Origin: Micromonospora sp. WMMD1082
GTDB lineage: Bacteria > Actinomycetota > Actinomycetes > Mycobacteriales > Micromonosporaceae
Direction: 5' to 3'
NCBI RefSeq assembly: GCF_029626175.1
Contig: NZ_JARUBM010000002.1
Coordinates: 3,675,001 to 3,739,000, forward strand
Length of the DNA stretch: 64,000 nt
In this document: one piece after another, positions 26,824 to 35,434 of the stretch
Layout: each line of letters starts with the position of its first letter
Position numbering within the stretch: position 1 is the stretch's first letter
The notes under the pieces: generated by a model
Databases searched by the model: none
Told to the model about the DNA's origin: nothing
The model's input: the letters and a program-made list of their open reading frames with translations, nothing else
Position numbers and translations under genes: made by a program

Positions 26824-27993
26824 TCAGTGGGCTGTCGCGCGTCCTATATAGACGAACTGGGCGAACCGGGCGATGGGCTCGGACGGCCCGGGTAGCGCTG
26901 CCACGGGGGCGAGGCCGGCCGACTGCATCGTCTCGATCCACTCGCTCCGGTGGGGGAAAATGCGGTCGGTGCCACGGCGGAAGTCGGTGAAGTCGGCGTG
27001 GGGATCGTTGGCCGGGGGAGACATCAGGAACTCCATCGATGTCATGAGCTGGAGATGGTCCCGGCTGGTGTCGATGAAGACCACCCAGCCGTCCGGTCCG
27101 ACGATCTGCCGCAGCCCGTTCAGCACCCGGCCGGCGTGAACGGCGTTGTGCAGCACGTTCGCGGCGAGCACGACGTCGGCGCAGCCGGGCTGGTAGCCCT
27201 GCCCGGCGAAGTCGTGGTTGATGTCGAACAGGCCGTACCGCAGGCCGGGGTGGGAGAACCGCTGCCGTGCGGCGGTGAAGAAAAACCGGCTCACGTCAGT
27301 GAACAGGTAGTCGGTCGGGACGTCTGTGAGCGCGGCGAGTACGTCCTGCGTCGTACCGCCGACGCCGGCGCCGACTTCCAGCACCCGCAGCGGCGCCCGT
27401 CGGGACCCGGCGATGCCGCGCAGCAGCGTCGCCGCGACCCGGTTGATGTACCGGCTGCCGATGTTCTTCCGGTAGACCGCTTCGGCGACGCTTAGGTCGT
27501 CCTCACTGAACAGCAGGGTCTGGAGGCTGATCTCGTCGCGAAGCAACTCCGGCAGGTACGCCACCGAGCTGAGCAGGAAGTGGCTCATCGCCGGCCCATA
27601 CTCGAGCCGGTCGACGACATCCTCCAGGTCGATTGTGGCCCTTTCCAGCTCGGCGGCTGAGACCAGGTGCAGCCCGTTGTAGCCGGCCGGACCCGCGGTC
27701 AGCATGCCGGCCTGGGTGAGCGCCCACAGCCATCGCCGTAGGATGCGTCGATGTCGGGGAGCCACTCGGACTGCTGCATAGATCTCGTCGACCGGGTGTG
27801 GCTGCTCCGGCAGGTCGAACAGTTTGGTTCGCCCCAATGTGTATGCCATTGCCTGTAGCGCCACCTCGTCGAGGCGCTCGGCGAGCGCGAGCACCACGGG
27901 AAGGTCGACGCCGCGGATGGCCGACTCGCCCGCCGTTGACGCCCGTCGCATCAGAGCACGCAGGTCAATTGTTCCGGTGCTGTCCGCCGACAA
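26824..27993 (-). CDS. Stand-alone SAM methyltransferase of PKS/NRPS type
   Basis: The 389-residue protein has an N-terminal helical winged region (about 50-130) and a C-terminal class I methyltransferase core (LRVLEVGAGVGGTTQDVLAAL about 185; YLFTDVSRFFFTAARQRF). This resembles the C-methyltransferase domains embedded in HMWP1/HMWP2 and fungal PKSs. It starts at TTG 27993 after GGAGG and ends 23 bp before the PKS start. The adjacent synthases lack integral methyltransferases, so C-methylation of the polyketide or a thiazoline in trans is the likely role. Confidence 0.82.
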   Translation of the reverse strand: MSADSTGTIDLRALMRRASTAGESAIRGVDLPVVLALAERLDEVALQAMAYTLGRTKLFDLPEQPHPVDEIYAAVRVAPRHRRILRRWLWALTQAGMLTAGPAGYNGLHLVSAAELERATIDLEDVVDRLEYGPAMSHFLLSSVAYLPELLRDEISLQTLLFSEDDLSVAEAVYRKNIGSRYINRVAATLLRGIAGSRRAPLRVLEVGAGVGGTTQDVLAALTDVPTDYLFTDVSRFFFTAARQRFSHPGLRYGLFDINHDFAGQGYQPGCADVVLAANVLHNAVHAGRVLNGLRQIVGPDGWVVFIDTSRDHLQLMTSMEFLMSPPANDPHADFTDFRRGTDRIFPHRSEWIETMQSAGLAPVAALPGPSEPIARFAQFVYIGRATAH

Positions 27994-28067
27994 CCCGCCT
28001 CCAGGTGACTATTCGATGTCGGCACCGCCGATCCATGATGGATACGTGGTGGCCGGCGCTCCGGCAC

Positions 28068-28766
28068 TTACAGCTCCGCCTCGGCGGCAGCGAGGTCCGC
28101 GACGACCTGAGCAACCGGTCGACCGGGCGGGGCGACCTGGAGGAGACCGCGGATCGTGCCGGCCAGGAGTAACCCGACGTACTCACGGTCGCCCACCCGC
28201 TTCGGCGCGACCTCAGACAGACCCGCACGCTCGCCTCGAGTGGAGTGCCTGGGTCCGGCTCGGCGGTACCCGCCAGTGTCTTCCTCCCCGGCCGCCACGC
28301 TCGTCTCCTCCGAGGCCGCGAGTGCGATGGCCATCGAGGCGACCGCGCCGCTCACGATGGTCGCCGCATCCGCGGTGTATCCCCGCCGTGCTAGCGCCTC
28401 GACCCTGTCGGCGATCACGCGGCGGCCGGCGGCGCCGCGCGGGAACCGGACCTGCAGGTATCTCGCCATCCCTGGGTGCGCGTGGATGAAGGCGCGTAGC
28501 TGCAGCGCGAAGGACAGCAGATGCCGCTCGGTGCCGTGGGTGGGTTCGTCGCGCACCCGTAGCTCGGCCAGGATGCTCTCGCCCACCAGCCGTTCCAGTC
28601 CCCGCCGCCCATCGACGTAGCGGTACAGCGCCGGCGAGGTGACCCCGAGACCGGCCGAGACCGCTTTCATGGTCAAGCCGCCCATGCCGAGGTCTCGACC
28701 GACACGCAGGATGTCGTCGACGCCAAACTGGGCGGGTCGTCCGGCGGCCCGGGTCACGGTAGACAC
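28068..28766 (-). CDS. TetR/AcrR-family transcriptional regulator
   Basis: The N-terminal helix-turn-helix (MKAVSAGLGVTSPALYRYVDG) is followed by an all-helical ligand-binding domain, about 232 residues from GTG 28766. A TTG at 28793 in frame is an alternative start. It sits within the leftward metallophore gene run, between the ATP-grasp and methyltransferase genes. It probably regulates export or biosynthesis, sensing an intermediate or product. A Zur-box-like palindrome lies just upstream. Confidence 0.82.
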   Translation of the reverse strand: MSTVTRAAGRPAQFGVDDILRVGRDLGMGGLTMKAVSAGLGVTSPALYRYVDGRRGLERLVGESILAELRVRDEPTHGTERHLLSFALQLRAFIHAHPGMARYLQVRFPRGAAGRRVIADRVEALARRGYTADAATIVSGAVASMAIALAASEETSVAAGEEDTGGYRRAGPRHSTRGERAGLSEVAPKRVGDREYVGLLLAGTIRGLLQVAPPGRPVAQVVADLAAAEAEL

Positions 28767-28811
28767 GCCACCCCAATCAGTCGGACCTATCAAATGAGAT
28801 CGATCTGCTAA

Positions 28812-28826
28812 TGAAAACCGTATTCG
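28812..28826. promoter_or_regulatory. Zur-box-like palindrome before the TetR gene
   Basis: TGAAAACCGTATTCG closely matches the window's other zinc-regulon sites, such as the one at 50185-50199. Five of seven symmetric base pairs are complementary. It lies 46 bp upstream of the preferred TetR start, in the gap after the ATP-grasp gene, and could drive a zinc-dependent internal promoter for TetR, the methyltransferase and the PKS. Confidence 0.5.
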
Positions 28827-28844
28827 TTTACCGTGTGACTGAAG

Positions 28845-30089
28845 CTAGCACGCGGTCGACCCGTCGTCCATGTGAATTCTGATCAGGCTGGCGGCGCGTT
28901 GGGCGATCTCCCACGCCTGTGCCGCGGTGTCGGCTGTGGTCACGAGTGCGGCGCAGCGGTTCCAGCTCGCGGTCAGCCCGGGGGTCTCGTCGCCGGGCTT
29001 GACGTACAGTTCCAGCGACCGTACGCCAGCGACGGCACGTGCTTCGGCTTCGCCCTCTATCGCCCGGATGCGGCCAGCCCCCGGCGGCGGAACGTAGATC
29101 CGGGCGGCGGCGGGCGCCGCTGGTGGCACGGCTGCGGGCGGATCGAGGTTGGCGAAGTGGGCGAGCATGTCCACCTCCGCGTTGCGCCCCCCGATCAGCC
29201 AGGTGAGCTCGGGGAGCTCGTCGCCCGAGGTGCGCGCGTGCGATTCCATCAGGTACGGCCCGTCCGACCCGGTGATCACCTCGGTGTGCGCCGGCCCTTC
29301 GCGCAGGCCCACCCGGTCGAGGAACTCGATGACGAGGGAGCCGATCGCCATCTGCACATCCGCGTCCAGCGGCGCTGGAATGAGATGACCGGTCTCCACG
29401 CACGTGCCCGGCTCGTTGACCTTGAGGATGATCGCGAGGATCGTGTGCTTGCCGTTGCGGGTGAACGTGTCGACGCTGTATTCGTTGCCGGCGATGAACG
29501 GTTCCGCAATGAACCGGTCTACCGGCAGTAGATCGGCGTACGGATGCTCGTTGCGCAGCAGCTGGCGAATCTCCGCCACGGCGGCGGTGAGATCGTCCGG
29601 ACCGGCCAGCCGGACGACCCCCATGCTCGAGGCCGCCGCGCTGGGCTTGACGATCAACGGGTAGCCGAGGCGCTCAACCGCCGCCGGCAGGTCCTCCTCG
29701 TCGGCGATCTCCGCCCACGGGGTGTCAAGCACCGGATGTCCCGCGAGCCGGGCTCGCGTAGCGATCTTGTCCTTCAGTAGCGCCGTCACCCCGACGCCGG
29801 CGGCGGGCAGACCCAGATCGAGGGCGATCGCCTCCGCCGCGGCGCAGGCGGGCTCGTGGTTGCTGATCGCCCCGACGAAGCCGTACCGTTCGTGCAGCGA
29901 TCGGCCCACTTCTACCATGGCGGGTACGTCAAGTACGTCGCCGGTCAGCGACTCGACGCACAGGTCGCGTAGGGCTGGATTGGCGATTGTCGGCGCCTCG
30001 ACATGCACCACGTCCAGCCCGAGGTTGCGAGCCTTGGTAATGAAGCTCTCGGTAGCGCTGAGCAGCAGGATTGTACGATTACCGGACAT
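28845..30089 (-). CDS. ATP-grasp ligase
   Basis: A 414-residue ATP-grasp enzyme. The central nucleotide-binding region contains YPLIVKPSAAASSMGVVRL, and the metal-binding end contains ESHARTSGDELPEL, where E and nearby N/H residues coordinate Mg-ATP. The family joins a carboxylate, through an acyl phosphate, to an amine or thiol. ATG 30089 is chosen because GGGGAG precedes it; an upstream start at 30140 is less likely. It lies between the cyclodeaminase-family and TetR genes on the same strand. It may ligate an amino acid to the metallophore or make a dipeptide precursor; the substrate cannot be read from sequence. Confidence 0.82.
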   Translation of the reverse strand: MSGNRTILLLSATESFITKARNLGLDVVHVEAPTIANPALRDLCVESLTGDVLDVPAMVEVGRSLHERYGFVGAISNHEPACAAAEAIALDLGLPAAGVGVTALLKDKIATRARLAGHPVLDTPWAEIADEEDLPAAVERLGYPLIVKPSAAASSMGVVRLAGPDDLTAAVAEIRQLLRNEHPYADLLPVDRFIAEPFIAGNEYSVDTFTRNGKHTILAIILKVNEPGTCVETGHLIPAPLDADVQMAIGSLVIEFLDRVGLREGPAHTEVITGSDGPYLMESHARTSGDELPELTWLIGGRNAEVDMLAHFANLDPPAAVPPAAPAAARIYVPPPGAGRIRAIEGEAEARAVAGVRSLELYVKPGDETPGLTASWNRCAALVTTADTAAQAWEIAQRAASLIRIHMDDGSTAC

Positions 30090-30309
30090 CGGAGACTCCC
30101 CACCGATCACCGCGGACGCTAGTCCTTCAGTCACTGGCACTCCGCGAAACTAGATATTGATGATTGATTGCCGCGACCTGGCCGCTCGCTCTCGGTCATC
30201 AGGCGGAAGCCCGGCACCGGGAAGAACTCTCACGCCGCCTGACGCACGCCGGGCATCAGCGATCCACTGCCCAGCCTCCGTCGGGGTGTGCCACCTGCTG
30301 CTACCGCAG

Positions 30310-31374
30310 TCAGGCGGTAACCGGTGCGGTGACGTGTCGGGGCAAGGGGTACGGGTCGAGGGCGTCGCCGGAGATGGACTCCAATTCGACGTGGTGGCCC
30401 AAGCCCGCCTCGACGGCCAACTCGAGCACGACGTCGAGGGCGACGTGATCCTCCAGCGCGAAGCCCGTGGAATCGAAGACCGTGGTCCTTCGTTGGTGGG
30501 GACGCGCGAGTTCCGGATCGGCGCTGAGGATGGTCAGTTCCGGACCGATCTCGTGATCGGCGAGTTGTTGGCATTCGCCTTCTCGGCGGGCCTGACCCAG
30601 ATGGTCAGGGCACACCAGAGCGGTACGGAGCAGATGCACCGGTAGCTCCACCTTGCCGGGCAGGTCCGCGCCGACGGCATTGACGTGCACGTGGGGACGC
30701 AGGTGTCTGCTGGGCAGGACCGGTCCCGCCCCAACCGGGACTGTCGTGGCGGTGCAGATAATGTCGGATTCGGCCTCGATCTCAGGCACCCCAGCGACCT
30801 CGACGGGCAGACCTATGAATGCCACTCGATCGGCGAACGAAGCGGCGTGCTGTGGCTCGGTGTCGTGGACCAGGACCCGGTCGAACGCGAAGACCCGACT
30901 CAACGCGTGCAGCTGGGTGACCGCCTGTGCTCCCGCCCCGACCAGGCCGATGACACGACTCTCCGGAGTCGCGAGCAGTCGGCTCGCCACGGCAGACGCC
31001 GCGCCGGTCCGGACCGCGGTGAGAAGAACGCCGTCGGCTATGGCGACCAGGTGGCCAGTGATGTCGTCGAACCGGGCAACCGTCCCGAGGATCGTGGGCA
31101 GTCCCAGCGAACCGGGGTTGCTCGGTGTGTAGGCGACCGTCTTGATGGTGACGGAGCGGCCTGGCTCATGGTGCGGCATCCACTCAAGGACGCCCGAGCT
31201 CCCTTGACAGCGTCGAAATCCCTCGCGCGCTGGGGTGTGTCCGTTGCTGAGGACGGCCTCGCGAAGCGCCTCGGCGAGACGCTCGATCATCCGGTCCATC
31301 AACGCGTCGCGGCCGTGGGCGTCGATGAGGGCAGCCATGTCCGCTTGCCTGATGACAAGAGTCTTCTGGGTCAC
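30310..31374 (-). CDS. Ornithine cyclodeaminase/mu-crystallin family enzyme (SbnB-like)
   Basis: A 354-residue NAD(P)-binding protein with a central Rossmann motif GLVGAGAQAVTQLHAL (about 135) and the family segments SVTIKTVAYTPSNPGSLGLP and VRTGAASAVASRLLA. Relatives make proline from ornithine, pipecolate from lysine, or, as SbnB, generate a diaminopropionate precursor for staphyloferrin B. No SbnA-like partner is present, so a cyclic or reduced amino acid, or an opine-like step, remains open. It is the first gene of the leftward metallophore run and has a strong Zur-like box 110 bp upstream. The 220-bp gap to the ATP-grasp gene shows nothing clear. Confidence 0.85.
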   Translation of the reverse strand: MTQKTLVIRQADMAALIDAHGRDALMDRMIERLAEALREAVLSNGHTPAREGFRRCQGSSGVLEWMPHHEPGRSVTIKTVAYTPSNPGSLGLPTILGTVARFDDITGHLVAIADGVLLTAVRTGAASAVASRLLATPESRVIGLVGAGAQAVTQLHALSRVFAFDRVLVHDTEPQHAASFADRVAFIGLPVEVAGVPEIEAESDIICTATTVPVGAGPVLPSRHLRPHVHVNAVGADLPGKVELPVHLLRTALVCPDHLGQARREGECQQLADHEIGPELTILSADPELARPHQRRTTVFDSTGFALEDHVALDVVLELAVEAGLGHHVELESISGDALDPYPLPRHVTAPVTA

Positions 31375-31483
31375 GGCGTGTTAGCTCCGGTGGTCGCGAT
31401 TGCCGCCTCTGCGGCGAACGAGCGGGCACAGGCGTTTGTGATGCGTGACCGAGGCGCAGTGGCGACGGCACAGCTATCGAAAC

Positions 31484-31498
31484 TGAAACCCATTTTCA
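31484..31498. promoter_or_regulatory. Zur box candidate heading the metallophore gene run
   Basis: TGAAACCCATTTTCA differs from the idealised actinobacterial Zur site TGAAAATGATTTTCA only at the three central positions 6-8. It lies 110 bp upstream of the cyclodeaminase gene, in the 264-bp gap after the MFS gene. It places the first metallophore gene under probable zinc control. Confidence 0.7.
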
Positions 31499-31529
31499 CA
31501 TGGAGAGGGTAGCCCCGCGATGACCCCAC

Positions 31530-31543
31530 ACTCAACGTTGAGT
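31530..31543. repeat. 14-bp perfect palindrome
   Basis: ACTCAACGTTGAGT is perfectly self-complementary. It lies between the MFS stop and the Zur-like box, inside a larger pair of 8-bp arms (AGCCCCGC at 31511-31518 and GCGGGGCT at 31562-31569). It could be part of a transcription stop or a second operator. Confidence 0.4.
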
Positions 31544-31576
31544 TCTGAGCGGTACCGTGCTAGCGGGGCTCGCTAA

Positions 31577-31612
31577 GGTGCCCTGTCTGATGAGCAGACT
31601 CCGCGTGGCACC
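31577..31612 (-). terminator. Nested hairpin after the MFS gene
   Basis: Outer arms GGTGCC/GGCACC (31577-31582, 31607-31612) enclose inner arms GTCTG/CAGAC (31585-31589, 31595-31599). The structure begins 27 bp beyond the MFS stop and has no U-tract, as is usual for actinobacterial terminators. Confidence 0.5.
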
Positions 31613-31638
31613 GGCCTCGGCCGTGCACTTGAGACGGC

Positions 31639-33060
31639 TCAGGGGCCGACGGTCGGGGTGGCCGAAGCCTCGCGCTCTGCGTCGGCCGGCATTTCCCGTG
31701 GAGGATTGGCGGCGACCACGGGGGAGACCTGTGGTGCCGCTGCTCCGACGCCGGGTGGATCCTCGGTCCCCGGCCCGTCCAGCGGGTGGGCGATCTCGTC
31801 CTTCGGTAGTTTGGCCAGGACTACCGCGAGCACCGCCAGCACCCCGGGCAGCAAACCAACGAGGACGAATGAAGCGCCGAGCCCGACCACCGCGCTGACC
31901 GGAGCGGCCAGCGCCATCGACACCGGCATGAACGTCAGCGAGGCGAAAAAGTCGAGACTGGACACCCGGCCGAGCAGGTGTGACGGCACTCGTCGCTGCA
32001 ACAACGTGCCCCAGATGACCATGGGAGCGGAGAAGAGGATCCCGGTCACGAACACCGCCACAGCAATCACCCACACGTCCCTGGCGAAGCCGAGCAGCAG
32101 CAGCGGCGCACAGGATAGGCCCCACAGCAGGTTCATGACCGTCAGGTACCGCCGGGGCATCCGGGGGAGCGACGCCATGCCCATGGATCCGAGCGCCCCG
32201 CCGATGCCGAACGCCGCCATCACCAGGGCGTGGTCGCCGGGGCCACCGTTTGCGCGGTCCTTGATGACGAAGGGCATCAGCACCTCGATCGGCCCCATCA
32301 TCAACAGAATCAGTGCGGAGGCGAAGAGCAGCGTGGCGAGCAGCCAAGGCGTCCGTGACACGTAGACGAATCCGGCGCGCAGGTCGGACAGCACACCGCC
32401 GATCGGGTGCGCCGCCGCGCCAGCCGTGGTGTCGCGAGCCAGCGGCACGGGGCGCAACGCCAACAGGAGACCCATACCGGCCAACTCCAGCACCGCCACC
32501 GCGGCGATCGCCAGCCCCGGCGAGGCGGCCGCGATCAGGGCGCTGGCCGCCGCCGGGCCGGCCGCCTGCATGACAGTCGGGCGTAGGGTGCCCTCGATCC
32601 CGTTGGCCGCAAGCAGATCCTTGGCCGGCAGTATCGACGGCAGTAAAGCGGAGTAGGCCGGGTAGGTGAAGCCGTTGCTCACTCCGAACACCAGCGATCC
32701 GGCAGCCAATGCCCACAGGTCGACCCGGTCGAGTAAAGCCAGTGCCGCGACCACCGCCATCGCGGCGGCCCGGGCGCCGGCCACCGCCAGCAGGATCCGC
32801 CGCTGCGGCATCCGGTCGGCGAGCACCCCGCCCAACAGGGTGCTGCCGAGCATGCCGACTGCGGAGGCGGTGGCCACCAGGGACACGGCACCCGGCCCAC
32901 CGCCCATCTCGATCACCTGCCAGACGACGGCGATCAACCACACCCCGGCGGCGAGCAGAGCCATCACGATAGCGCCGGCGAGTAGTCGGTACTGCCCGCT
33001 GCGGAACGGGCGCAGGGGCCCTCGCAGCAACACGGAACCGGCGCCGGTGTGCTCGCTCAT
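31639..33060 (-). CDS. MFS transporter, EntS-like
   Basis: A 473-residue transporter with about 12 membrane helices and the MFS signature between helices 2 and 3 (GGVLADRMPQRRILL). The tail is long, Pro/Ala-rich and cytoplasmic. The sequence fits the MFS_3/EntS group, which exports siderophores such as enterobactin. It lies between a Zur-box-preceded methyltransferase and the metallophore genes, so export of the apo-metallophore is the natural hypothesis. Its start overlaps the end of a small ORF as ATGA. Confidence 0.85.
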   Translation of the reverse strand: MSEHTGAGSVLLRGPLRPFRSGQYRLLAGAIVMALLAAGVWLIAVVWQVIEMGGGPGAVSLVATASAVGMLGSTLLGGVLADRMPQRRILLAVAGARAAAMAVVAALALLDRVDLWALAAGSLVFGVSNGFTYPAYSALLPSILPAKDLLAANGIEGTLRPTVMQAAGPAAASALIAAASPGLAIAAVAVLELAGMGLLLALRPVPLARDTTAGAAAHPIGGVLSDLRAGFVYVSRTPWLLATLLFASALILLMMGPIEVLMPFVIKDRANGGPGDHALVMAAFGIGGALGSMGMASLPRMPRRYLTVMNLLWGLSCAPLLLLGFARDVWVIAVAVFVTGILFSAPMVIWGTLLQRRVPSHLLGRVSSLDFFASLTFMPVSMALAAPVSAVVGLGASFVLVGLLPGVLAVLAVVLAKLPKDEIAHPLDGPGTEDPPGVGAAAPQVSPVVAANPPREMPADAEREASATPTVGP

Positions 33061-33365
33061 CGTCCACTCTCCCGAAGGTATTGATGTACGTCATTACTAC
33101 GAACGGGGGGCATCCGTGGGTGAGTTAACGCAGCATTACAGCCCCTGCTGCGTGTTTGACCTGAGCCTGTTCTAGGTTCGGGGTCGGGTGAGCCATCCGG
33201 CCCGACCGATCGATGCCCCCGCTCACACGTCCACCTGGCAAGCCCTCGCCCGGCGCCTGCCATGAACTCAGCGCCCGGCGCAGGCATCGAGACGGTTTTG
33301 TCCTCGGCCAGGGCGTCGAGCGCCGCGCTGTCGCGTGGGCCATCGACGGCGACCAGCACAGGCAT
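33057..33365 (-). CDS. Uncertain small ORF upstream of the MFS gene
   Basis: A 102-codon frame begins at ATG 33365 behind an almost perfect Shine-Dalgarno sequence (GGAGGTGAT) and ends with an ATGA overlap on the MFS start. These features suggest translation. However, only the first ~35 residues (MPVLVAVDGPRDSAALDALA...) look protein-like; the rest is Arg/Pro/Gly-rich. It has no recognised family. It may be a decayed gene or a leader that couples MFS translation. Confidence 0.3.
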   Translation of the reverse strand: MPVLVAVDGPRDSAALDALAEDKTVSMPAPGAEFMAGAGRGLARWTCERGHRSVGPDGSPDPEPRTGSGQTRSRGCNAALTHPRMPPVRSNDVHQYLRESGR

Positions 33366-33477
33366 CCGCATCACCTCCGGGGGGGGGTACCCGCGCAGAC
33401 CGCCTCGGGTCTTCACCGACGAGAGCACAAACCGCCAGCACCACCACTGACGCAGAACCGAGACGTTCCGACCGAGG

Positions 33478-34203
33478 TCAGCGGACCATTGCTCGCACGA
33501 TGTCCATGGGGCCGGCGACCGCGTCGAGACCGGCCGTGGACAGCTCGGCGACGATCGCCTGCGGTGACACGACGTACCACCGGTAGGCGGTTGTGACCTC
33601 GCGTACCGATTGGCCGCTGTGGTCGAGCACCTGGTAGCGCATCCGCCACCGGAGAGTGTCCGGCCCGTCGGGCTGTGCCGCTCCGCTGCCCACATAGGTG
33701 TGGTCACCCACCTGCACCCTCACGAACTCCGCCTCCGGAATCTCCATTGGCTCTGCTGGCGGTTGCGCGTTGACCACCAGTGGCGCACCGCCGGCGAGCC
33801 GGTCGCGCAGCCGCCCCCACAACTCGCGACGGTCGTGCGGTGCCAGGTGCCCTATCATGTTCATCGCGACCACGCCGCCGATCCGGTCCGGCAGGGGGAC
33901 GTTCTGCGCTCCGGCGGCCACCACCGTGACCCGCTCCCGCAGCCTCGGGACGGGGCCGAGCCGGCAGAGCAGGGCCGCGCGCTGGACCGCCGACGGCTCG
34001 ATCGCCAGGATCCGCGCGGCCGGCAACACCTCGGCGATGAGCAGGGTGCCGAGCCCGCTGCCCGCCCCGAGGTCCACGATCGGGCCCGCCTGCGGTGCGG
34101 CGTCGGCCAGTGCGGTCAGTACGGGATCACGCAGCGCCTGCCACGCGTCGAGGCTGAGCAGATCGAGGAACTCGCCTGACTCGTGGTATTCATCGTCGTT
34201 CAT
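33478..34203 (-). CDS. Class I SAM-dependent methyltransferase under a Zur-like box
   Basis: A 241-residue methyltransferase with motif I IVDLGAGSGLGTLLIAE (about 42), ILAIEPS and GGVVAMNMIGHL. The substrate is unknown. A Zur-like palindrome lies about 70 bp upstream. Methyltransferases of this general type recur near zinc-regulon genes in this window (three copies), suggesting a shared but undefined role. The 112 bp between this gene and the small ORF downstream contain a G-run and no clear feature. Confidence 0.83.
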   Translation of the reverse strand: MNDDEYHESGEFLDLLSLDAWQALRDPVLTALADAAPQAGPIVDLGAGSGLGTLLIAEVLPAARILAIEPSAVQRAALLCRLGPVPRLRERVTVVAAGAQNVPLPDRIGGVVAMNMIGHLAPHDRRELWGRLRDRLAGGAPLVVNAQPPAEPMEIPEAEFVRVQVGDHTYVGSGAAQPDGPDTLRWRMRYQVLDHSGQSVREVTTAYRWYVVSPQAIVAELSTAGLDAVAGPMDIVRAMVR

Positions 34204-34271
34204 CCGTGCCCTCTCGTCGGGTTGCCGTCGACCGACCCACGGCGCGGCCGGATCGGAGCCGTATAGCTAGA

Positions 34272-34286
34272 TGGTAATCATTTTCG
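34272..34286. promoter_or_regulatory. Zur box candidate upstream of the methyltransferase
   Basis: TGGTAATCATTTTCG fits the TGnnAATcATTTTCR pattern of the other sites. It is about 69 bp upstream of the methyltransferase start on the minus strand. Confidence 0.6.
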
Positions 34287-34384
34287 ACACTGGCGGAAGG
34301 TTACCGGGTTCACGATGCCGTCGATGCGCTCACTCCGGCTCGCTTCGGTGTACGGCCAGCACCAGCCCCGCGACTGGGGTGGTT

Positions 34385-34500
34385 GCGTCGAGCCGCCCGC
34401 CGAGAGCGAGGTGCGCGACGGCGAGCAGGACGGCACCGAACAGCGCCCGAACTGAAGGCGAACGCCACGAGCCGGGGACGGCCCGGCGCAGCAGACTGTG
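34385..34500 (-). repeat. Duplicated fragment, copy 1
   Basis: About 115 bp here closely resemble 40198-40313, by eye about 85 percent. On the minus strand both copies read SLLRRAV.GS.RSPSVR.L.GAVLL...LALGGRLDA, which looks like a membrane-protein fragment. Neither copy lies in an intact recognised gene. Confidence 0.5.
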
Positions 34501-34559
34501 GTCGGTCCGGTCCAGCGAGTGCAAGGCACCGGGCGCAACCCGGATTAGGCAGTGCCTCG

Positions 34560-35199
34560 AAGCGCGTGTAGCCACCCCGTTGATGGCGGTGATGTGGATG
34601 GTGGCCTTATCGCGGACGGCGAGTCGTATCGGGTGGCCAGGCTGTGGTGGCGTTCGAGTCGGTTGGTGCCGCACTCGACGACGTGGCGCTGCCGGTAGTC
34701 CTCGGGGTCGAAGGACGGTGGCCGGCCGCGGTGTCCGCTCCGGCGGGCGCGCTCCGGCCGGCACGGCTGGATCCACGTACGAAGATCCTGCTCGTCGTCC
34801 TCATCAGTGCGGTCGTGCCCGGGGCCCCGGGGACTGCGTTTCGTACTGCCGGCTGCTGCTCGCCATGGGCCTCGCGTTTCGGGAAGGCGTGCGGCGCCGC
34901 GCCTCGCCCTGAAGTCCGCAGTCGCGGCGACGTGGGTGCTCGCCCGGCTCCTGCCGACGTGGTGGTCGAACCCGCTCACGGCAATCGTGTCGCTCGCCTG
35001 TCTGATCCGATCCACCGCGGCGGTCGGGGTCGGCGCGGCGCCGCATCAAGGTGGCCCAGGGCCGGATCCACTTGCCGTGCTGAGCCAACGCCGCTCGCTC
35101 GTGGCAGTCCACGCCATGAGGTTCGGTGCTGGACACATCGTGCTCATCGACCTTCGCGTAGCCCCAGCTGGCGAGCACATGCAGGACCGCCCGGACCAC
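34560..35199 (-). pseudogene. Decayed IS5-family transposase
   Basis: The C-terminal signature of IS5-type transposases is visible on the minus strand around 34630-34745 ([20 protein letters not shown] then [12 protein letters not shown]). The upstream coding region is split among frames, so the gene is broken. The 1.1-kb stretch 34290-35310 otherwise holds only the duplicated fragment and no intact gene. Confidence 0.6.
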
Positions 35200-35318
35200 G
35201 CCCTCATCTAGGCGCCGCGGGGCAGCATTCCACCTGGCGTCAGCGGGACCGCGTCGCTGTACGCATAGGACGCCGCGTACCGCCGGGCGACGGCGAAGCT
35301 ACCGATTGACGCCGGAAG

Positions 35319-35333
35319 TGAAAATGATTATCG
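35319..35333. promoter_or_regulatory. Zur box candidate before the first surface-protein gene
   Basis: TGAAAATGATTATCG is one of the strongest matches to the Zur consensus. It lies about 100 bp upstream of the secreted protein gene at 35435 and probably controls that gene and the large repeat protein gene behind it. Confidence 0.75.
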
Positions 35334-35434
35334 TCTTCTTCTATCGGTGAAGCGAGTGCCGTGCACCGCCGTCGACGTGCCGCCGCGCGGCGGCCGCCAG
35401 GCCGGTTGTCAATTTCCGTGAGGCAGGAGCTCGA

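Noticed and set aside
28797..28804. GATCGATC palindrome upstream of the TetR gene as TetR operator
   Set aside because: It is short and common by chance, and no second copy was found at other promoters of the locus.
1..31498. Salicylate synthase, aryl-AMP ligase or thiazolinyl reductase genes expected for a yersiniabactin pathway
   Set aside because: No frame shows these families. The two CPxCH flavoproteins are not reductases of that type. The genes may lie left of the window or be absent.
33082..33093. TGATGTACGTCA near-palindrome upstream of the MFS gene as Zur box
   Set aside because: It lacks the A/T-rich TGAAAA...TTTTCA arms of the other sites and has a central mismatch; it may be another operator.
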